64,000 nucleotides of DNA from Shewanella fidelis ATCC BAA-318 (GCF_000518605.1 NZ_JADX01000010.1:62001-126000); one strand, 5' to 3'. Positions 20,361-29,819 are shown, counted from the first letter of the stretch. Program-made: numbers and translations. The notes: generated by a model from the sequence alone, not told the origin.

Positions 20361-21415
20361 TACTTGGCCTCCAAGTAACTAACATTGGAATGTTTAGCGG
20401 CAGCCGGCACAGGTGATACATTGTTGCGGGCTTTAACTTGCGCCAAGGACTGCTTATAAGCGACCTCTTCAATTAAATACAGTGGCCGCTGTTTAACCTC
20501 AACAAACACTCGCCCTAAATATTCACCAATTAACCCAAGCGCCAGAAGTTGGATCCCAGCAAGTGCTAGTTGCACCACCATCAACGATGGATATCCGGCA
20601 ACGCTTTCACCAAAAATCAGGGTATTAGCAATAATCCAGCCGCCATATGCAAAAGCACTTAACGCAGTAAACACGCCGCACCATGTCGCCAACCTTAATG
20701 GCTTAAAGCTAAACGAAGTAATGCCATCCATTGCCAAGCCAAATAACTTGCCGTAGTTCCACTTGGTTTCACCAACAAAGCGCGGATCACGATCAAACTC
20801 CAAGGTTTTCTGTGAAAAGCCCGGCCAACTGAATAAGCCTTTCATAAAGCGATTACGCTCAGGAAGTTGTTTGATACTGTCGATGACTTGACGACTCATC
20901 AAACGAAAATCGCCCACATTTTCCGGAACAGGAGAGTCTGATACCCAGTTCATTAATCGGTAGAAACATGCCGCAGAAAAGCGTTTAAACCAAGTTTCGC
21001 CCAAACGTCGTTTACGCTTCATATTGACAATGTCATAGCCAGCCCGCCACTGAACAAGCATGTCAGGGATCAACTCAGGTGGATCTTGCAGATCCGCATC
21101 TAGCATGATGACCACGAGCCCTCTAGCCTGCTCAATACCAGCAGACATTGCAGCCTCTTTGCCAAAATTCCGGCTTAACTTAATGCATTGATATTCATTA
21201 TCGACCAGTGGTAACTCACTTACCTGCTGCCATGAGTCATCACTGCTGCCATCATCAACAAAAACAATTTCGCTGCGCTCATCGAGAGTCGACAACACCT
21301 TAGTCAACCGCTCAACCAGTGGTTTAATCATTAGTGATTCATTAAACAGTGGCACGACAACAGATAAACAAATCTCGGTACTACTAGCGCTTTGACTCGG
21401 CGAAGAATAAGGCAT
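20360..21415 (-). CDS. GtrB/ArnC-like GT2 glycosyltransferase
   Basis: Polyprenyl-phosphate glycosyltransferase (351 aa). The GT2 fold is clear: VVPLFNESLMIKPLVERL, IVFVDDGSSDDSW, LSRNFGKEAAMSAGIEQA, and the DxD region VIMLDADLQDPPELIPDM. Two C-terminal membrane helices (about 240-262 and 275-297) follow, as in GtrB and ArnC. The ~30-residue extra C-terminal tail is unusual in length. Together with GT39 and GtrA it makes a complete lipid-linked sugar addition unit, facing a two-component system. Confidence 0.85.
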   Translation of the reverse strand: MPYSSPSQSASSTEICLSVVVPLFNESLMIKPLVERLTKVLSTLDERSEIVFVDDGSSDDSWQQVSELPLVDNEYQCIKLSRNFGKEAAMSAGIEQARGLVVIMLDADLQDPPELIPDMLVQWRAGYDIVNMKRKRRLGETWFKRFSAACFYRLMNWVSDSPVPENVGDFRLMSRQVIDSIKQLPERNRFMKGLFSWPGFSQKTLEFDRDPRFVGETKWNYGKLFGLAMDGITSFSFKPLRLATWCGVFTALSAFAYGGWIIANTLIFGESVAGYPSLMVVQLALAGIQLLALGLIGEYLGRVFVEVKQRPLYLIEEVAYKQSLAQVKARNNVSPVPAAAKHSNVSYLEAK

Positions 21416-21479
21416 AAGTTTGTCCTAAAACGACTATATTTCGCGATAGCATGCCTAAGTTGAAGTGAACAAAATGTCA

Positions 21480-21511
21480 TTGACATTTTTTCGACATAAA
21501 AATGCTAAAAT
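21480..21511 (+). promoter_or_regulatory. Candidate promoter of the two-component operon
   Basis: TTGACA at 21480-21485 and an extended -10 (TGCTAAAAT at 21503-21511) are seen, with a spacing longer than ideal. It lies 35 nt upstream of the regulator start, in the space shared with the glycosyltransferase operon. Confidence 0.3.
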
Positions 21512-21545
21512 CAACTTTCTAAACTGCAGTTACGGTCCAGAAGTG

Positions 21546-22235
21546 ATGACAATTAAACTACTGATAATTGAAGATAATAGCGATGTCGCAGGGATCCTTG
21601 GTGATTACTTTGAAGCAAAAGGGATGGAGCTGGATTTCGCGGATAATGGTGAGCTTGGGCTATCATTGGCACAAGCCTTTGACTTTGATGCCATCATTCT
21701 TGACCTCATGTTACCAAAGCTCGATGGTCTGAGCCTTTGTAAAGCACTGCGTTCACTGGGCTGCAGCACTCCAATCTTAATGTTAACTGCACTAGACAAC
21801 AAAACCGATCTATTAACAGGCTTTGACTGTGGCGCCGATGATTATCTTGGCAAACCATTCGATTTAGATGTCGTTGATGCACGTGTTCAAGCACTAGTAA
21901 AACGCCATCGTGGAGAAGTCGCCCAAGGCCTATTAAAATTCGGTGATATCGAGATCAATATCGCCAAACATCAAGCATCGCGTCAGAATATGCTATTGGC
22001 ACTCACTCCAATCACCTATCAGATTTTACTGTTGCTAATGAAAAACGCTCCCAATATTGTTAAGCGAGAACAGATCATCGAAGAAATCTGGGGGCAATCA
22101 CCACCTAGTAGCGATATTTTGCGTAGTCATATGTATCAACTGCGTAACCAGCTAGATAAACCCTTTAAGCAACCTATGCTTGCTACTGTACCTAAAGTAG
22201 GATTTCGCCTACAACTTGGAGAAAACGCGTGCTAA
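21546..22235 (+). CDS. OmpR-family response regulator
   Basis: Receiver plus winged-helix regulator (229 aa). The phosphoacceptor is Asp53 in AIILDLMLPKLDGL; acidic residues Glu9-Asp10 and the conserved Lys in LGKPFDLD complete the site. The C-terminal wHTH has KREQIIEEIWGQ, SHMYQLRNQLDKPF and VPKVGFRL. The start at 21546 was chosen because IKLLIIEDN is the typical N-terminus; longer starts have no better ribosome site. It overlaps the kinase by 7 nt. Divergence from the glycosyltransferase genes suggests these are targets. Confidence 0.92.
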   Translation: MTIKLLIIEDNSDVAGILGDYFEAKGMELDFADNGELGLSLAQAFDFDAIILDLMLPKLDGLSLCKALRSLGCSTPILMLTALDNKTDLLTGFDCGADDYLGKPFDLDVVDARVQALVKRHRGEVAQGLLKFGDIEINIAKHQASRQNMLLALTPITYQILLLLMKNAPNIVKREQIIEEIWGQSPPSSDILRSHMYQLRNQLDKPFKQPMLATVPKVGFRLQLGENAC

Positions 22236-23590
22236 GCAGCCTTTTCAATCGTGCACCATTAGCAGTTAGCCTGCCACAAAAGCTGCTTATCTATTTTAGT
22301 ACGATAGCCTTAATGATTGGCCTGACTATTTATGTCTTTATGCTAAGCATAATGCAGTGGATCGAAGATGAAGTTAATCAGCACGAACTTGAAGCCAGTG
22401 CACCGTTTGCTATTAGTTTATTTCAGCAAGGCGCAAGACAGCCCCTGCAAATAGGCCTTCACGTTCAAGCATTTTACTCCCATGACTTTATCCCTGAAGC
22501 TTATGGCGATCTTAGCCAATTCCCCGCAGGTTTCTCAGGTGAAGTCGTTGATCGTAACCAAACCGGATTATTCTATGAAATATTTAGTTTTAAGCTATTT
22601 AATAAAGACGAATTAAACGCGGAAAAAGAGCTATTTTTATATCGTAGTGAATTCTTACTCGATGGAAAAGTGCAGCCGCTCTACCTTGTTATGCCAGCAG
22701 ACAATGTCGAGCTAAGCGATGCTGAGTGGCAATCTATCAATCTATTTGTATTAATCTTTATTGGGGTACTTTTCTTATTATTTGGCTTTGCGATTCATAA
22801 GCTGAGTCAACGTTTAGTCGAGCCTGTCGATCAGCTCGTTAAGCAATTAAAGTCGCCAGCAGAGCACCCTAAATTTTCGGTGCCAAAACAGTCTGCAGCT
22901 GAGTTTAGTCAACTTAGCCAGAGCCTAAATGATTATCGCCAGCAAAATGAAATGATGATCAAACAAGAACAAGCTTTTGCTCGCTACGCAAGTCACGAGT
23001 TGCGCACCCCTATTACCGTAATTAGCGGTGCCGCTAAGCTACAAGAACAAAATGATGCCCCAGCATTTCAAGCCCGGCAGCGAGATAGAATACAAAGAGC
23101 AGCACATGAGATGCAGCATACCGTTGATGCACTGCTGAGCATTGTTAAACAAGAGAAAGGTACCGTTAGCCATCAAGCAAGGCGACTAGAGCGTGCCGAG
23201 ATAGAACAAATCATTCAGCCACTCATCTTACTTGCTCAAGCAAAAAAAATAGCACTGACTATCGACTTTAAACAAGCACCACTTATCAAGCCAACACCAG
23301 CGGTTTTACGCATGTTGCTCAGTAATATTGTTACCAATGCCATTAATGCCAGTGACTCAGGGCAAATCCAGGTAATCGTAGATACTGACTATATTTCAAT
23401 AAACGATAATGGTCGTGGTTTAACCTCATCACAACTCGAACAGCATAGTGAGCAATATAATGGCCACGGACTAGGTTTGCTGATTGTAGACAGTTTATGC
23501 CAACGCTATCACTGGCAGTTCAGCCTCAAAGAGATTGAACCGCGAGGCTGTCAAGCTAAGCTCACGTTTCCGCAACTCGATAACACTTAA
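22229..23590 (+). CDS. Two-component sensor histidine kinase
   Basis: Membrane kinase (453 aa, GTG start). TM1 is about residues 19-41 and TM2 about 169-190, with a ~125-residue periplasmic sensor between. A HAMP-like linker follows. The H-box is YASHELRTPITV with His256; the N-box is LLSNIVTNAINAS; G boxes are INDNGRGL and GHGLGLLIVDSL. The kinase is compact. The sensory region shows no recognised domain. It is coupled to the regulator and probably detects envelope or cation stress, an inference from the divergent lipid-modification genes. Confidence 0.92.
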   Translation: MLSSLFNRAPLAVSLPQKLLIYFSTIALMIGLTIYVFMLSIMQWIEDEVNQHELEASAPFAISLFQQGARQPLQIGLHVQAFYSHDFIPEAYGDLSQFPAGFSGEVVDRNQTGLFYEIFSFKLFNKDELNAEKELFLYRSEFLLDGKVQPLYLVMPADNVELSDAEWQSINLFVLIFIGVLFLLFGFAIHKLSQRLVEPVDQLVKQLKSPAEHPKFSVPKQSAAEFSQLSQSLNDYRQQNEMMIKQEQAFARYASHELRTPITVISGAAKLQEQNDAPAFQARQRDRIQRAAHEMQHTVDALLSIVKQEKGTVSHQARRLERAEIEQIIQPLILLAQAKKIALTIDFKQAPLIKPTPAVLRMLLSNIVTNAINASDSGQIQVIVDTDYISINDNGRGLTSSQLEQHSEQYNGHGLGLLIVDSLCQRYHWQFSLKEIEPRGCQAKLTFPQLDNT

Positions 23591-23710
23591 CTAACGCAAT
23601 AGTGGCTGTGGTACTCACTAGCAAATACGTTATTTTTATTATAAAAATTCGCGTTAATCGCCAAACTCTATTAAGTTTTAAAGACATATCAAGGAATATT
23701 TCTGTGCTAA

Positions 23711-23725
23711 TACCAATCGGTATAA
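23711..23725. repeat. Solitary end-like palindrome of the MITE family
   Basis: TACCAATCGGTATAA here resembles the terminal repeats of the element at 27746-28025. TACC and GGTA pair, so it is itself an imperfect palindrome. It lies 30 nt upstream of the GAF gene. Confidence 0.6.
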
Positions 23726-23757
23726 GTGTAAGAAATTAAGATAAAAAGAAGGCAAGT

Positions 23758-24333
23758 ATGGCCCTAATCGACACTAAAGAGATCTACATCCATGAGGATA
23801 TAGGCGAGAGCTGGCAAGAGATTGTGAATCTTATTTCAGAGATCTCAGCCATTCCTGCGACATTAATCATGCGCTTACACCGTAGCGAAATTGAGGTATT
23901 TACTCGTAGTCAAACACCTAATAACCCCTACACTCCCAGAGAAAGAGAACGTATAGGAATAGGGCTATATTGCGAAGCCGTCATCAACGGACGCAAAGAA
24001 CTTATCGTCAATAACGCACTTGAAGATCCTGATTGGTGTCATAATCCAGATATAAAACTCGGCATGATCGCCTACTTTGGTATGCCACTACATTGGCCAA
24101 ATGGTGACATATTTGGCACTATTTGTATGTTAGACAACCAACCTCAGCAATTTGATAACCCAACCAAACAGTTACTGCGACGTTTTCAAGCAATTATAGA
24201 AACCGATCTGAACAAGGTTTATCAACAAGCTATACTTGCTAATGAAAATAAGCAGCTGTCAAAAAAAGTTGCCGAACAAACACGCGAGTTAGAACTACTC
24301 CGTAATAGTCACACCCAGCAAAACAGTGCTTAA
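23758..24333 (+). CDS. Standalone GAF-domain protein
   Basis: Cytoplasmic protein (191 aa): one GAF domain (about residues 10-150; GLYCEAVINGRKELIVNNALEDPDW, YFGMPLHWPNGDIFGTICMLD) followed by a coiled-coil/signalling helix (VYQQAILANENKQLSKKVAEQTRELELL). It looks like the sensor half of a kinase or diguanylate cyclase that ends where the output domain would begin. The sequence ends at an intact stop and there is no downstream output frame, so it is complete or anciently truncated. Ligand unknown. Confidence 0.75.
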   Translation: MALIDTKEIYIHEDIGESWQEIVNLISEISAIPATLIMRLHRSEIEVFTRSQTPNNPYTPRERERIGIGLYCEAVINGRKELIVNNALEDPDWCHNPDIKLGMIAYFGMPLHWPNGDIFGTICMLDNQPQQFDNPTKQLLRRFQAIIETDLNKVYQQAILANENKQLSKKVAEQTRELELLRNSHTQQNSA

Positions 24334-24366
24334 TTGTTACAGCAGCTTTAACGTTATTGAGTTCGC

Positions 24367-24960
24367 TTAGCACTCGTGAGCACTATCATCGACCAACTTA
24401 GAGCAAATAGTCTGCGCAATACGTCGGCTAAAAATCACCGATAAGTGCAGCACAATAATAAAGCTTTGATTATCAGCAACTCGCCATATGGAACTAGAGC
24501 TAGGCACGATAGTAAAATCGATAGGTGTACGATAAGAATAAAGTTTTACCTTCTTTAGCTGGGATTCCGAACTAGCAAGTTGCAGCAATAACTCACTGTT
24601 TGGCCTTAGCTGTTTAATCCCTTTTGAAGGGTAAGGTAGGTAAGCTAAATAACTACCATGATGAGGCGCAGCAAGACTAAAAAACTGCCTAACCCGAGTA
24701 GCACCCCCTAAATATTGTAAATAGTAACGACTCACAATCGCGCCCATACTAAAGCCGATTAATGTAATCTCGCTATCGCAGCCAAAAAAAGCATCTATTT
24801 GCTCACTCAAATTAGCAGCCGCATGTTCAATACCAAGCCGACCATCAAAAGGGCTAATAGTCGGACTAAAACACTCATGCCCTGCTGCCTGTATGCGCTT
24901 TTGTAATACGCGCATAACATGCCCAGTATTAAAGATGCCGTGAACTAAGACAACTTTCAT
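24367..24960 (-). CDS. Alpha/beta-hydrolase (lipase/esterase-like)
   Basis: Hydrolase fold protein (197 aa) starting MKVVLVHGIFNTGHVM, with the oxyanion HG and nucleophile elbow GFSMGAIVSRYY (Ser about residue 72). No signal peptide. It resembles the short PGAP1-like or YdaN-type esterases. A catalytic Asp and His (FTIVPSSSS, then VLHLSVIF) are not obvious in the final third. Substrate unknown. Confidence 0.75.
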   Translation of the reverse strand: MKVVLVHGIFNTGHVMRVLQKRIQAAGHECFSPTISPFDGRLGIEHAAANLSEQIDAFFGCDSEITLIGFSMGAIVSRYYLQYLGGATRVRQFFSLAAPHHGSYLAYLPYPSKGIKQLRPNSELLLQLASSESQLKKVKLYSYRTPIDFTIVPSSSSIWRVADNQSFIIVLHLSVIFSRRIAQTICSKLVDDSAHEC

Positions 24961-25109
24961 ATTGCGACCCTTAAGTTAGAAATTAACAACCGCACTTCTC
25001 AAGTGAATAATACCCTAAGGGATAGTCACTGACAGTAATTAAGCAAGATTAGCAGTATTTATTAACGCATTTTTGCTATTATTACTCGGTCATCCTGACA
25101 CTATTTCAA

Positions 25110-26162
25110 ATGAGCTCAATATCTATGTCGATCACTTCATCGGAGCAAAACACTTTGCCTCTTTCTCAAGCGCTAAGCCAAGCTATAAATAAACGCGCTG
25201 ACTTTTTACAGCAAGCCGCAGATCAACAAACGGATTGTTTTCGCCTATTTCACGGTACGGTCGAGGGGTGTAATGGGCTCAATATCGATCGCTACGGTAA
25301 TGCTTGGCTGATCCAAAGCTTTCATCAATCACTTACAGAATCAGAGTTATCAGAGCTAACAGCACAACTAAATCAAGTTGCCGAGTTAGCGGTGATCTAT
25401 AACGATCGCTCCAATAAAAACTCAAGGGTACTCAATACCTTAGTCGATGAGCTACAAGAGTTTGCGACAAGTGAGCAGCAAATGCAGGAAAATGGCATTA
25501 AATTTACCAGCAAGCTACGTCATGAAGGCCAAGATCCATTACTGTTTTTAGATATGCGCATAGGCCGCGAATATGTCGCAGCCAATAGTGAAGGCAAAAC
25601 CGTACTCAACCTATTTTCCTACACTTGCGGCATTGGCACAGCGGCGGCGGTTGGCGGAGCAAAACGCGTCGTTAATGTCGATTTCTCCTCTTTTGCATTG
25701 GCTGCTGGACGTAAAAATGCCGCACTAAACCAAGCGGAAGATGTGTGCGAGTTTATCCAGAGTGACGCTTTCCCTGCCTTAAGACAGCTTGCAGGCCTTA
25801 ACGTTGGCGGTAGACGTAATCAAAGGCTACCCGCTTATCCCAAATTAGCAGCGACTCAGTTCGACCTGGTGTTTCTCGACCCACCTAGATACGCAAAAAG
25901 CCCGTTTGGTATCGTTGATCTAATCAATGATTACCAAAGCCTATTCAAACCAGCCCTACTCACCACTAAAGCAGGTGGAACGATAGTTTGCTGTAACAAT
26001 GTTGCCAAAGTTGACCGTGAAGCTTGGTTTAACAGCTTAGTTCGCTGTGTAGAAAAACAGGGCCGTAAAGTAACAGAGCACACTTGGTTAGATTGCCACC
26101 AGGATTTCCCTTCGTTTGACGGTAATCATCCGCTTAAGATTGTGGCGCTACAGTTAAGCTAG
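25110..26162 (+). CDS. RlmI/RlmK-like class I rRNA methyltransferase
   Basis: SAM-dependent methyltransferase (350 aa). Motif I is KTVLNLFSYTCGIGTAAAVGGAKRVVNVDFSSFAL, motif IV is FDLVFLDPPRYAKSPFG, and motif VI VCCNNVAKV. It lacks the N-terminal PUA domain sequence in recognisable form but has an RlmI-type DRYG..WLIQS region near residues 50-60. The likely substrate is a 23S rRNA base; m5C1962 (RlmI) is only one possibility. A strong terminator follows it. Confidence 0.75.
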   Translation: MSSISMSITSSEQNTLPLSQALSQAINKRADFLQQAADQQTDCFRLFHGTVEGCNGLNIDRYGNAWLIQSFHQSLTESELSELTAQLNQVAELAVIYNDRSNKNSRVLNTLVDELQEFATSEQQMQENGIKFTSKLRHEGQDPLLFLDMRIGREYVAANSEGKTVLNLFSYTCGIGTAAAVGGAKRVVNVDFSSFALAAGRKNAALNQAEDVCEFIQSDAFPALRQLAGLNVGGRRNQRLPAYPKLAATQFDLVFLDPPRYAKSPFGIVDLINDYQSLFKPALLTTKAGGTIVCCNNVAKVDREAWFNSLVRCVEKQGRKVTEHTWLDCHQDFPSFDGNHPLKIVALQLS

Positions 26163-26169
26163 CTCGGCA

Positions 26170-26196
26170 AAAAAAAGCGACGTTAACGTCGCTTTT
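26170..26196 (+). terminator. Intrinsic terminator
   Basis: AAAGCGACG / CGTCGCTTT with a TTAA loop is followed by a T-run, 8 nt after the methyltransferase stop. Confidence 0.9.
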
Positions 26197-26509
26197 TAAC
26201 CACCTGTTAACCATATAAGCACCAAACCAAAATAAAACACAATAATTAACACTTAGTTTATTAGACGAACAGCATCAAACACTTAGGTCAAAGTGATTGC
26301 AAAAATCACAGTGAGAGCAAATTTCACCCGACTACCAATACAAACTAAAAACCAACAAATACAAACACTTAAAACCAAACAAACCTGTAATTATTTTTTT
26401 TATTCATTCGTACATAAATTAAGCTTTACTTTCCAATTTAAAAGCATAAAATCCGCGAAATCAGACCAACACTCAAACTTTCAAAAGTATCAATCTACAG
26501 GAGATAAAG
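26197..26509. other. AT-rich leader of the MFS gene with a short inverted repeat
   Basis: No gene is supported here. The one structure is the inverted repeat GTGATT / AATCAC (26293-26309, 5-nt centre), a possible operator. The rest is A+T rich; the 81-codon plus-strand frame inside it looks random. Confidence 0.45.
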
Positions 26510-27679
26510 GTGGACATTTCTGCCTGCAAACCACATAAAAACAGTACGTTCGTACCTGTTACTGGTTTATCGTTTTTTGCTATCGCATCTGGTTTCTTAA
26601 TGAGTCTTATTCCATTGTCACTTGCTTCATTTGGCATGGATAGTTCATTGGTCGCTTGGTTGGCGAGCATCTTCTATTTAGGCATTTTAGTTGGTACGAG
26701 CTGTATTCAAACAATTGTGGCAAAACTAGGTCATCGTTTTTCGTTGATCCTATTTTTAGCATTACTTACTTTAACTATCGCAGCCATGCTCGTTATGCCA
26801 ACAGCTAAAGTCTGGTTAGCGGCACGCTTTATTGCAGGTTTTGCCGTGGCCGGTGTATTTGTTGTAGTAGAGTCTTGGCTACTAATGGCTGATAGCGCTA
26901 AACAAAGAGCAAAACGTCTTGGCCTATATATGACGTCACTCTATGGCGGTAGTGCACTTGGCCAGCTAGCTATTGGACCGCTAGGTGTTAATGGTGTAAC
27001 GCCATTCCTTTGGGTTATCGGTTTACTTATGCTAGCCATTTTGCCACCACTTTTAATTAAAAAAGGCCAACCTGAAAGCTTAGAGCATAAAAAGATCAGT
27101 TTAAGAGAAGTGCGTAAAATTAGCTTGCCTGCTGTCATTGGCTGCCTTGTGTCAGGCATGCTACTAGGCCCTATTTATGGCCTAATGCCTAGCTATATTA
27201 ACGGTCAATTTGATAGCACTGAGCGAACAGCATTTTTAATGGCGGTGATCATTTTAGGTGGTATGTTAGTGCAACCATTGGTCAGCTACCTATCAACTCG
27301 AATTGGTAAAAGCCTATTAATGGCGCTATTTTGCTTACTAGGTACTATCGGTATTGTCGGTATCGCTGATGGTAGTTCGATTGCATTTATTACAGTAAGT
27401 TACTTTTTATTAGGTGCCAGCTGCTTTGCGCTTTATCCGATTGCCATTTCACTTGCTTGTGAAACGATGGCATTAGAGAAAATCGTCGCCGCAACCGAAT
27501 TAATGTTGTTGAGCTATAGCGTAGGCTCAGTATTTGGCCCTGTTATTGCGGAACATAGCAGTACATCGGCACACTCGTTAATCACCTATTTAGCTGTGGT
27601 ATTGTTAACCACTTCTATCTATATGTTGATTAAGAGCGTACAAAACACTCGCAGTGGACATACACCAGCGATTGGATAA
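26510..27679 (+). CDS. YcaD-like MFS transporter
   Basis: Twelve-helix major facilitator (389 aa, GTG start at 26510 after GGAG). It resembles E. coli YcaD: LIPLSLASFGMDSSLVAWLAS, FIAGFAVAGVFVVVESWLL, and the mid-loop ISLREVRKISLPAVIGCLVSGMLLGPIYG. The MFS motif D-type RARFIAGF corresponds to AARFIAGF. Substrate is unknown. Confidence 0.8.
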   Translation: MDISACKPHKNSTFVPVTGLSFFAIASGFLMSLIPLSLASFGMDSSLVAWLASIFYLGILVGTSCIQTIVAKLGHRFSLILFLALLTLTIAAMLVMPTAKVWLAARFIAGFAVAGVFVVVESWLLMADSAKQRAKRLGLYMTSLYGGSALGQLAIGPLGVNGVTPFLWVIGLLMLAILPPLLIKKGQPESLEHKKISLREVRKISLPAVIGCLVSGMLLGPIYGLMPSYINGQFDSTERTAFLMAVIILGGMLVQPLVSYLSTRIGKSLLMALFCLLGTIGIVGIADGSSIAFITVSYFLLGASCFALYPIAISLACETMALEKIVAATELMLLSYSVGSVFGPVIAEHSSTSAHSLITYLAVVLLTTSIYMLIKSVQNTRSGHTPAIG

Positions 27680-27703
27680 CCACTACTGGTATTATCATTA
27701 TCT

Positions 27704-27731
27704 AAAAGCGCAGCAATAGCTGCGCTTTTTT
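27704..27731 (+). terminator. Intrinsic terminator
   Basis: AAAAGCGCAGC, loop AATA, GCTGCGCTTTT and a T-run follow the MFS gene. Confidence 0.9.
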
Positions 27732-27745
27732 ATAAAAAAACACTA

Positions 27746-28025
27746 ATACCAATTAGTATAAAGATTTGCTCGCTCAGCGAGAGTTTAGCGGCACTTAGAC
27801 AAGTGCAACGAGTGAAGAGCATAGTTGAACTAGGTTCAAGCTTCCTCTTTATTATCAAGAGTAGCAGGATCAGCGCCGCTAAAACTCGCCATTCTGGAGC
27901 GTTTTTGGCTGCCTACTTCTTCGTTGAATAACTTCACAAGGGAGCAACCATTCTTTCAGTTATCCGCCTTGAATTAGTTTGCCAAAAAAGCTCTGAGTAG
28001 ATCAACTTCTCATACTAATTGGTAT
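27746..28025. mobile_element. MITE-like element with perfect 14-bp terminal inverted repeats
   Basis: A 280-bp stretch is bounded by ATACCAATTAGTAT (27746-27759) and its exact reverse complement (28012-28025). It contains no complete gene longer than noise and sits between MFS and rlmC. The right ~95 bp recur, with about four bases in five identical by eye, at 57408-57497. TA at both ends is compatible with a TA target duplication. Solitary end-like copies occur at 23711 and 31149. Confidence 0.7.
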
Positions 28026-28134
28026 AAAATATGTCTAGATGTTTAGCGTGGTCAATTATTCAAGCCCTGTGCTCTTTAACACGCTAAAATCATCGTCCAA
28101 TATCGTGCAGCTAACGCTTTAGAGAACCCAATCA

Positions 28135-29271
28135 GTGAAATGTGCCTACTTTGATCAACAACAGTGTCTTTCTTGTGTCAATATTCAGCAGCCAATGCCC
28201 GAGCAAGTTAACGCTAAGTCGCAAGTATTAACCCAACTACTCAGTGACTTTGAGGTCGAGCAGTGGCATCAACCTGTTTTTGGCCCTGATAGTGGCTTTC
28301 GCAATAAAGCCAAAATGGTGGTACTTGGCGCTGCACATCAACCCATTTTAGGCATTGTTAGCCCAGACGGAACTCCTGTTAGCTTGTGTGACTGCAAGTT
28401 ATACCCTGCTGATATGCAGCAATTGCTGCATCGTCTTGAGTTGTTTGTACGTCAGGCTGGGATACCGCCTTACAATGTTGAAAAAATGAAGGGTGAACTC
28501 AAATTCATTCTACTCACTCGTAGCCAAATTAAAGGTGAGTACCTTTTACGCTTTGTGCTTAAATCACACAAATCTATTGAACGTATTGAACGTGAGCTAC
28601 CTAAGTTATTATCTGAGTTTCCACAAATTAAGGTTGTTTCAGTAAATATACAGCCAACTCATATGGCTATTTTGGAAGGTGAAGAGGAGATCTTTCTCAG
28701 CGAAGAAACACGCCTAGCGGAACAATTTAACGATGTACCTTTGTTTATTCGCCCAAAAAGCTTCTTCCAGACCCACCCGCACATTGCTGCGCAACTTTAT
28801 CAAACGGCTCGAGAATGGGTCGCAGAGTTAACCCCTGATTCATTATGGGATCTATTTTGTGGTGTTGGCGGCTTCGGTTTACATTGTGCATCAAAAGAGA
28901 TCGCCTTAACTGGCATTGAGATCTCAGCTGAAGCCATTACCTGTGCAAAAATTTCGGCACAAACAATGGGCTTAGACAAAGTTGAATTTACAGCATTAGA
29001 CTCAACCAGTTTCGCCACGGGACATGATGCCGAAGATAAGCCAGATGTTGTAATAGTCAATCCGCCAAGACGCGGGATCGGCCAATCTTTATGTGAGTCA
29101 TTAACCGCTTTTGCTCCAAATGCCATTTTGTACTCAAGTTGCAATCCACATACCCTTGCTAAAGACTTAGCCCATATTAAAGGCTACCGTATTCACAAGG
29201 TGCAGCTTTTCGACATGTTCCCACATACAGAGCATTTCGAAGTACTCGTCATGCTAATAAAACAAAGCTAA
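28135..29271 (+). CDS. rlmC: 23S rRNA (uracil-747-C5)-methyltransferase
   Basis: RumB/RlmC-type m5U methyltransferase (378 aa, GTG start). An N-terminal Fe-S cluster cysteine set is visible: Cys3, Cys11/Cys14 (QQQCLSCVN) and the [11 protein letters not shown] segment. Motifs [15 protein letters not shown] and VNPPRRGIG follow, and the catalytic cysteine is in [13 protein letters not shown]. The C-terminus [16 protein letters not shown] is diagnostic. Length is that of E. coli RlmC. Confidence 0.95.
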   Translation: MKCAYFDQQQCLSCVNIQQPMPEQVNAKSQVLTQLLSDFEVEQWHQPVFGPDSGFRNKAKMVVLGAAHQPILGIVSPDGTPVSLCDCKLYPADMQQLLHRLELFVRQAGIPPYNVEKMKGELKFILLTRSQIKGEYLLRFVLKSHKSIERIERELPKLLSEFPQIKVVSVNIQPTHMAILEGEEEIFLSEETRLAEQFNDVPLFIRPKSFFQTHPHIAAQLYQTAREWVAELTPDSLWDLFCGVGGFGLHCASKEIALTGIEISAEAITCAKISAQTMGLDKVEFTALDSTSFATGHDAEDKPDVVIVNPPRRGIGQSLCESLTAFAPNAILYSSCNPHTLAKDLAHIKGYRIHKVQLFDMFPHTEHFEVLVMLIKQS

Positions 29272-29283
29272 ATCTAAATCTAT

Positions 29284-29312
29284 TAAGGCCTAGCAGATTT
29301 GCTAGGCCTTTT
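29284..29312 (+). terminator. Intrinsic terminator of rlmC
   Basis: AAGGCCTAGCA / TGCTAGGCCTT with a four-base loop GATT and a T-run. Confidence 0.9.
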
Positions 29313-29540
29313 TGCTGCCTGATTTCTGCAAACTCGTATAATAATCCAACTAAAATCACCAGCAGCTTTATTAGCATTTATTAAACATTAGTACACATAA
29401 TGAGACTAACATCACAAAAAACGCTTCACAGAACCGTCAAATGTGATGTAAACCAAGATAACGCGACATATTGTCCATTTTCGATATCATTATAAAAATA
29501 AGCCAATTATAATAATGACTTAACTACTAAGGATATACTT

Positions 29541-29750
29541 ATGAAAATCAGCGCACGTAACACTCTTAACGGTACTATCAAGTCAATCGACGAAGGTTCA
29601 GTAAACAACGAAGTTGTTATCGAACTAGCTCCAGGTGTTGAAATCACTTCTGTAGTAACTAAAAAATCTTGTGAGCAACTAGGTCTAGTTGTTGGTGGCA
29701 CTGCATACGCTATCATCAAAGCAAGCAACGTAATGGTTGCTGTTGACTAA
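29541..29750 (+). CDS. Molbindin-like Mop/TOBE-domain protein
   Basis: Small cytoplasmic protein (69 aa) that is a single Mop/TOBE domain: MKISARNTLNGTIKSIDEGSVNNEVVIEL followed by ITSVVTKKSCEQLGLVVGGTAYAIIKASNVMVAV. Such proteins bind and store molybdate or tungstate as hexamers. It resembles Clostridium molbindin and the TOBE tail of ModC. AAGGA precedes the start and TATAAT is seen ~35 nt upstream. A ModA-like gene is 14 kb away, so a shared oxyanion role is only a guess. Confidence 0.85.
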   Translation: MKISARNTLNGTIKSIDEGSVNNEVVIELAPGVEITSVVTKKSCEQLGLVVGGTAYAIIKASNVMVAVD

Positions 29751-29765
29751 GCTATTGCTTAAAAG

Positions 29766-29799
29766 AAAGCCGCAAACACCTCAGTGCTTGCGGCTTTTT
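29766..29799 (+). terminator. Intrinsic terminator
   Basis: AAGCCGCAA and TTGCGGCTT around a 12-base loop, followed by a T-run, after the molbindin gene. Confidence 0.85.
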
Positions 29800-29819
29800 T
29801 GTATCTAAGAGAGACGATT

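Noticed and set aside
26293..26309. CRP site (GTGA...TCAC)
   Set aside because: The arms are separated by 9 nt, not the 6 of the CRP consensus. It is kept only as a generic inverted repeat.
26293..26538. Plus-strand 81-codon gene before the MFS transporter
   Set aside because: Low-complexity translation, no ribosome site and overlap with the transporter start.
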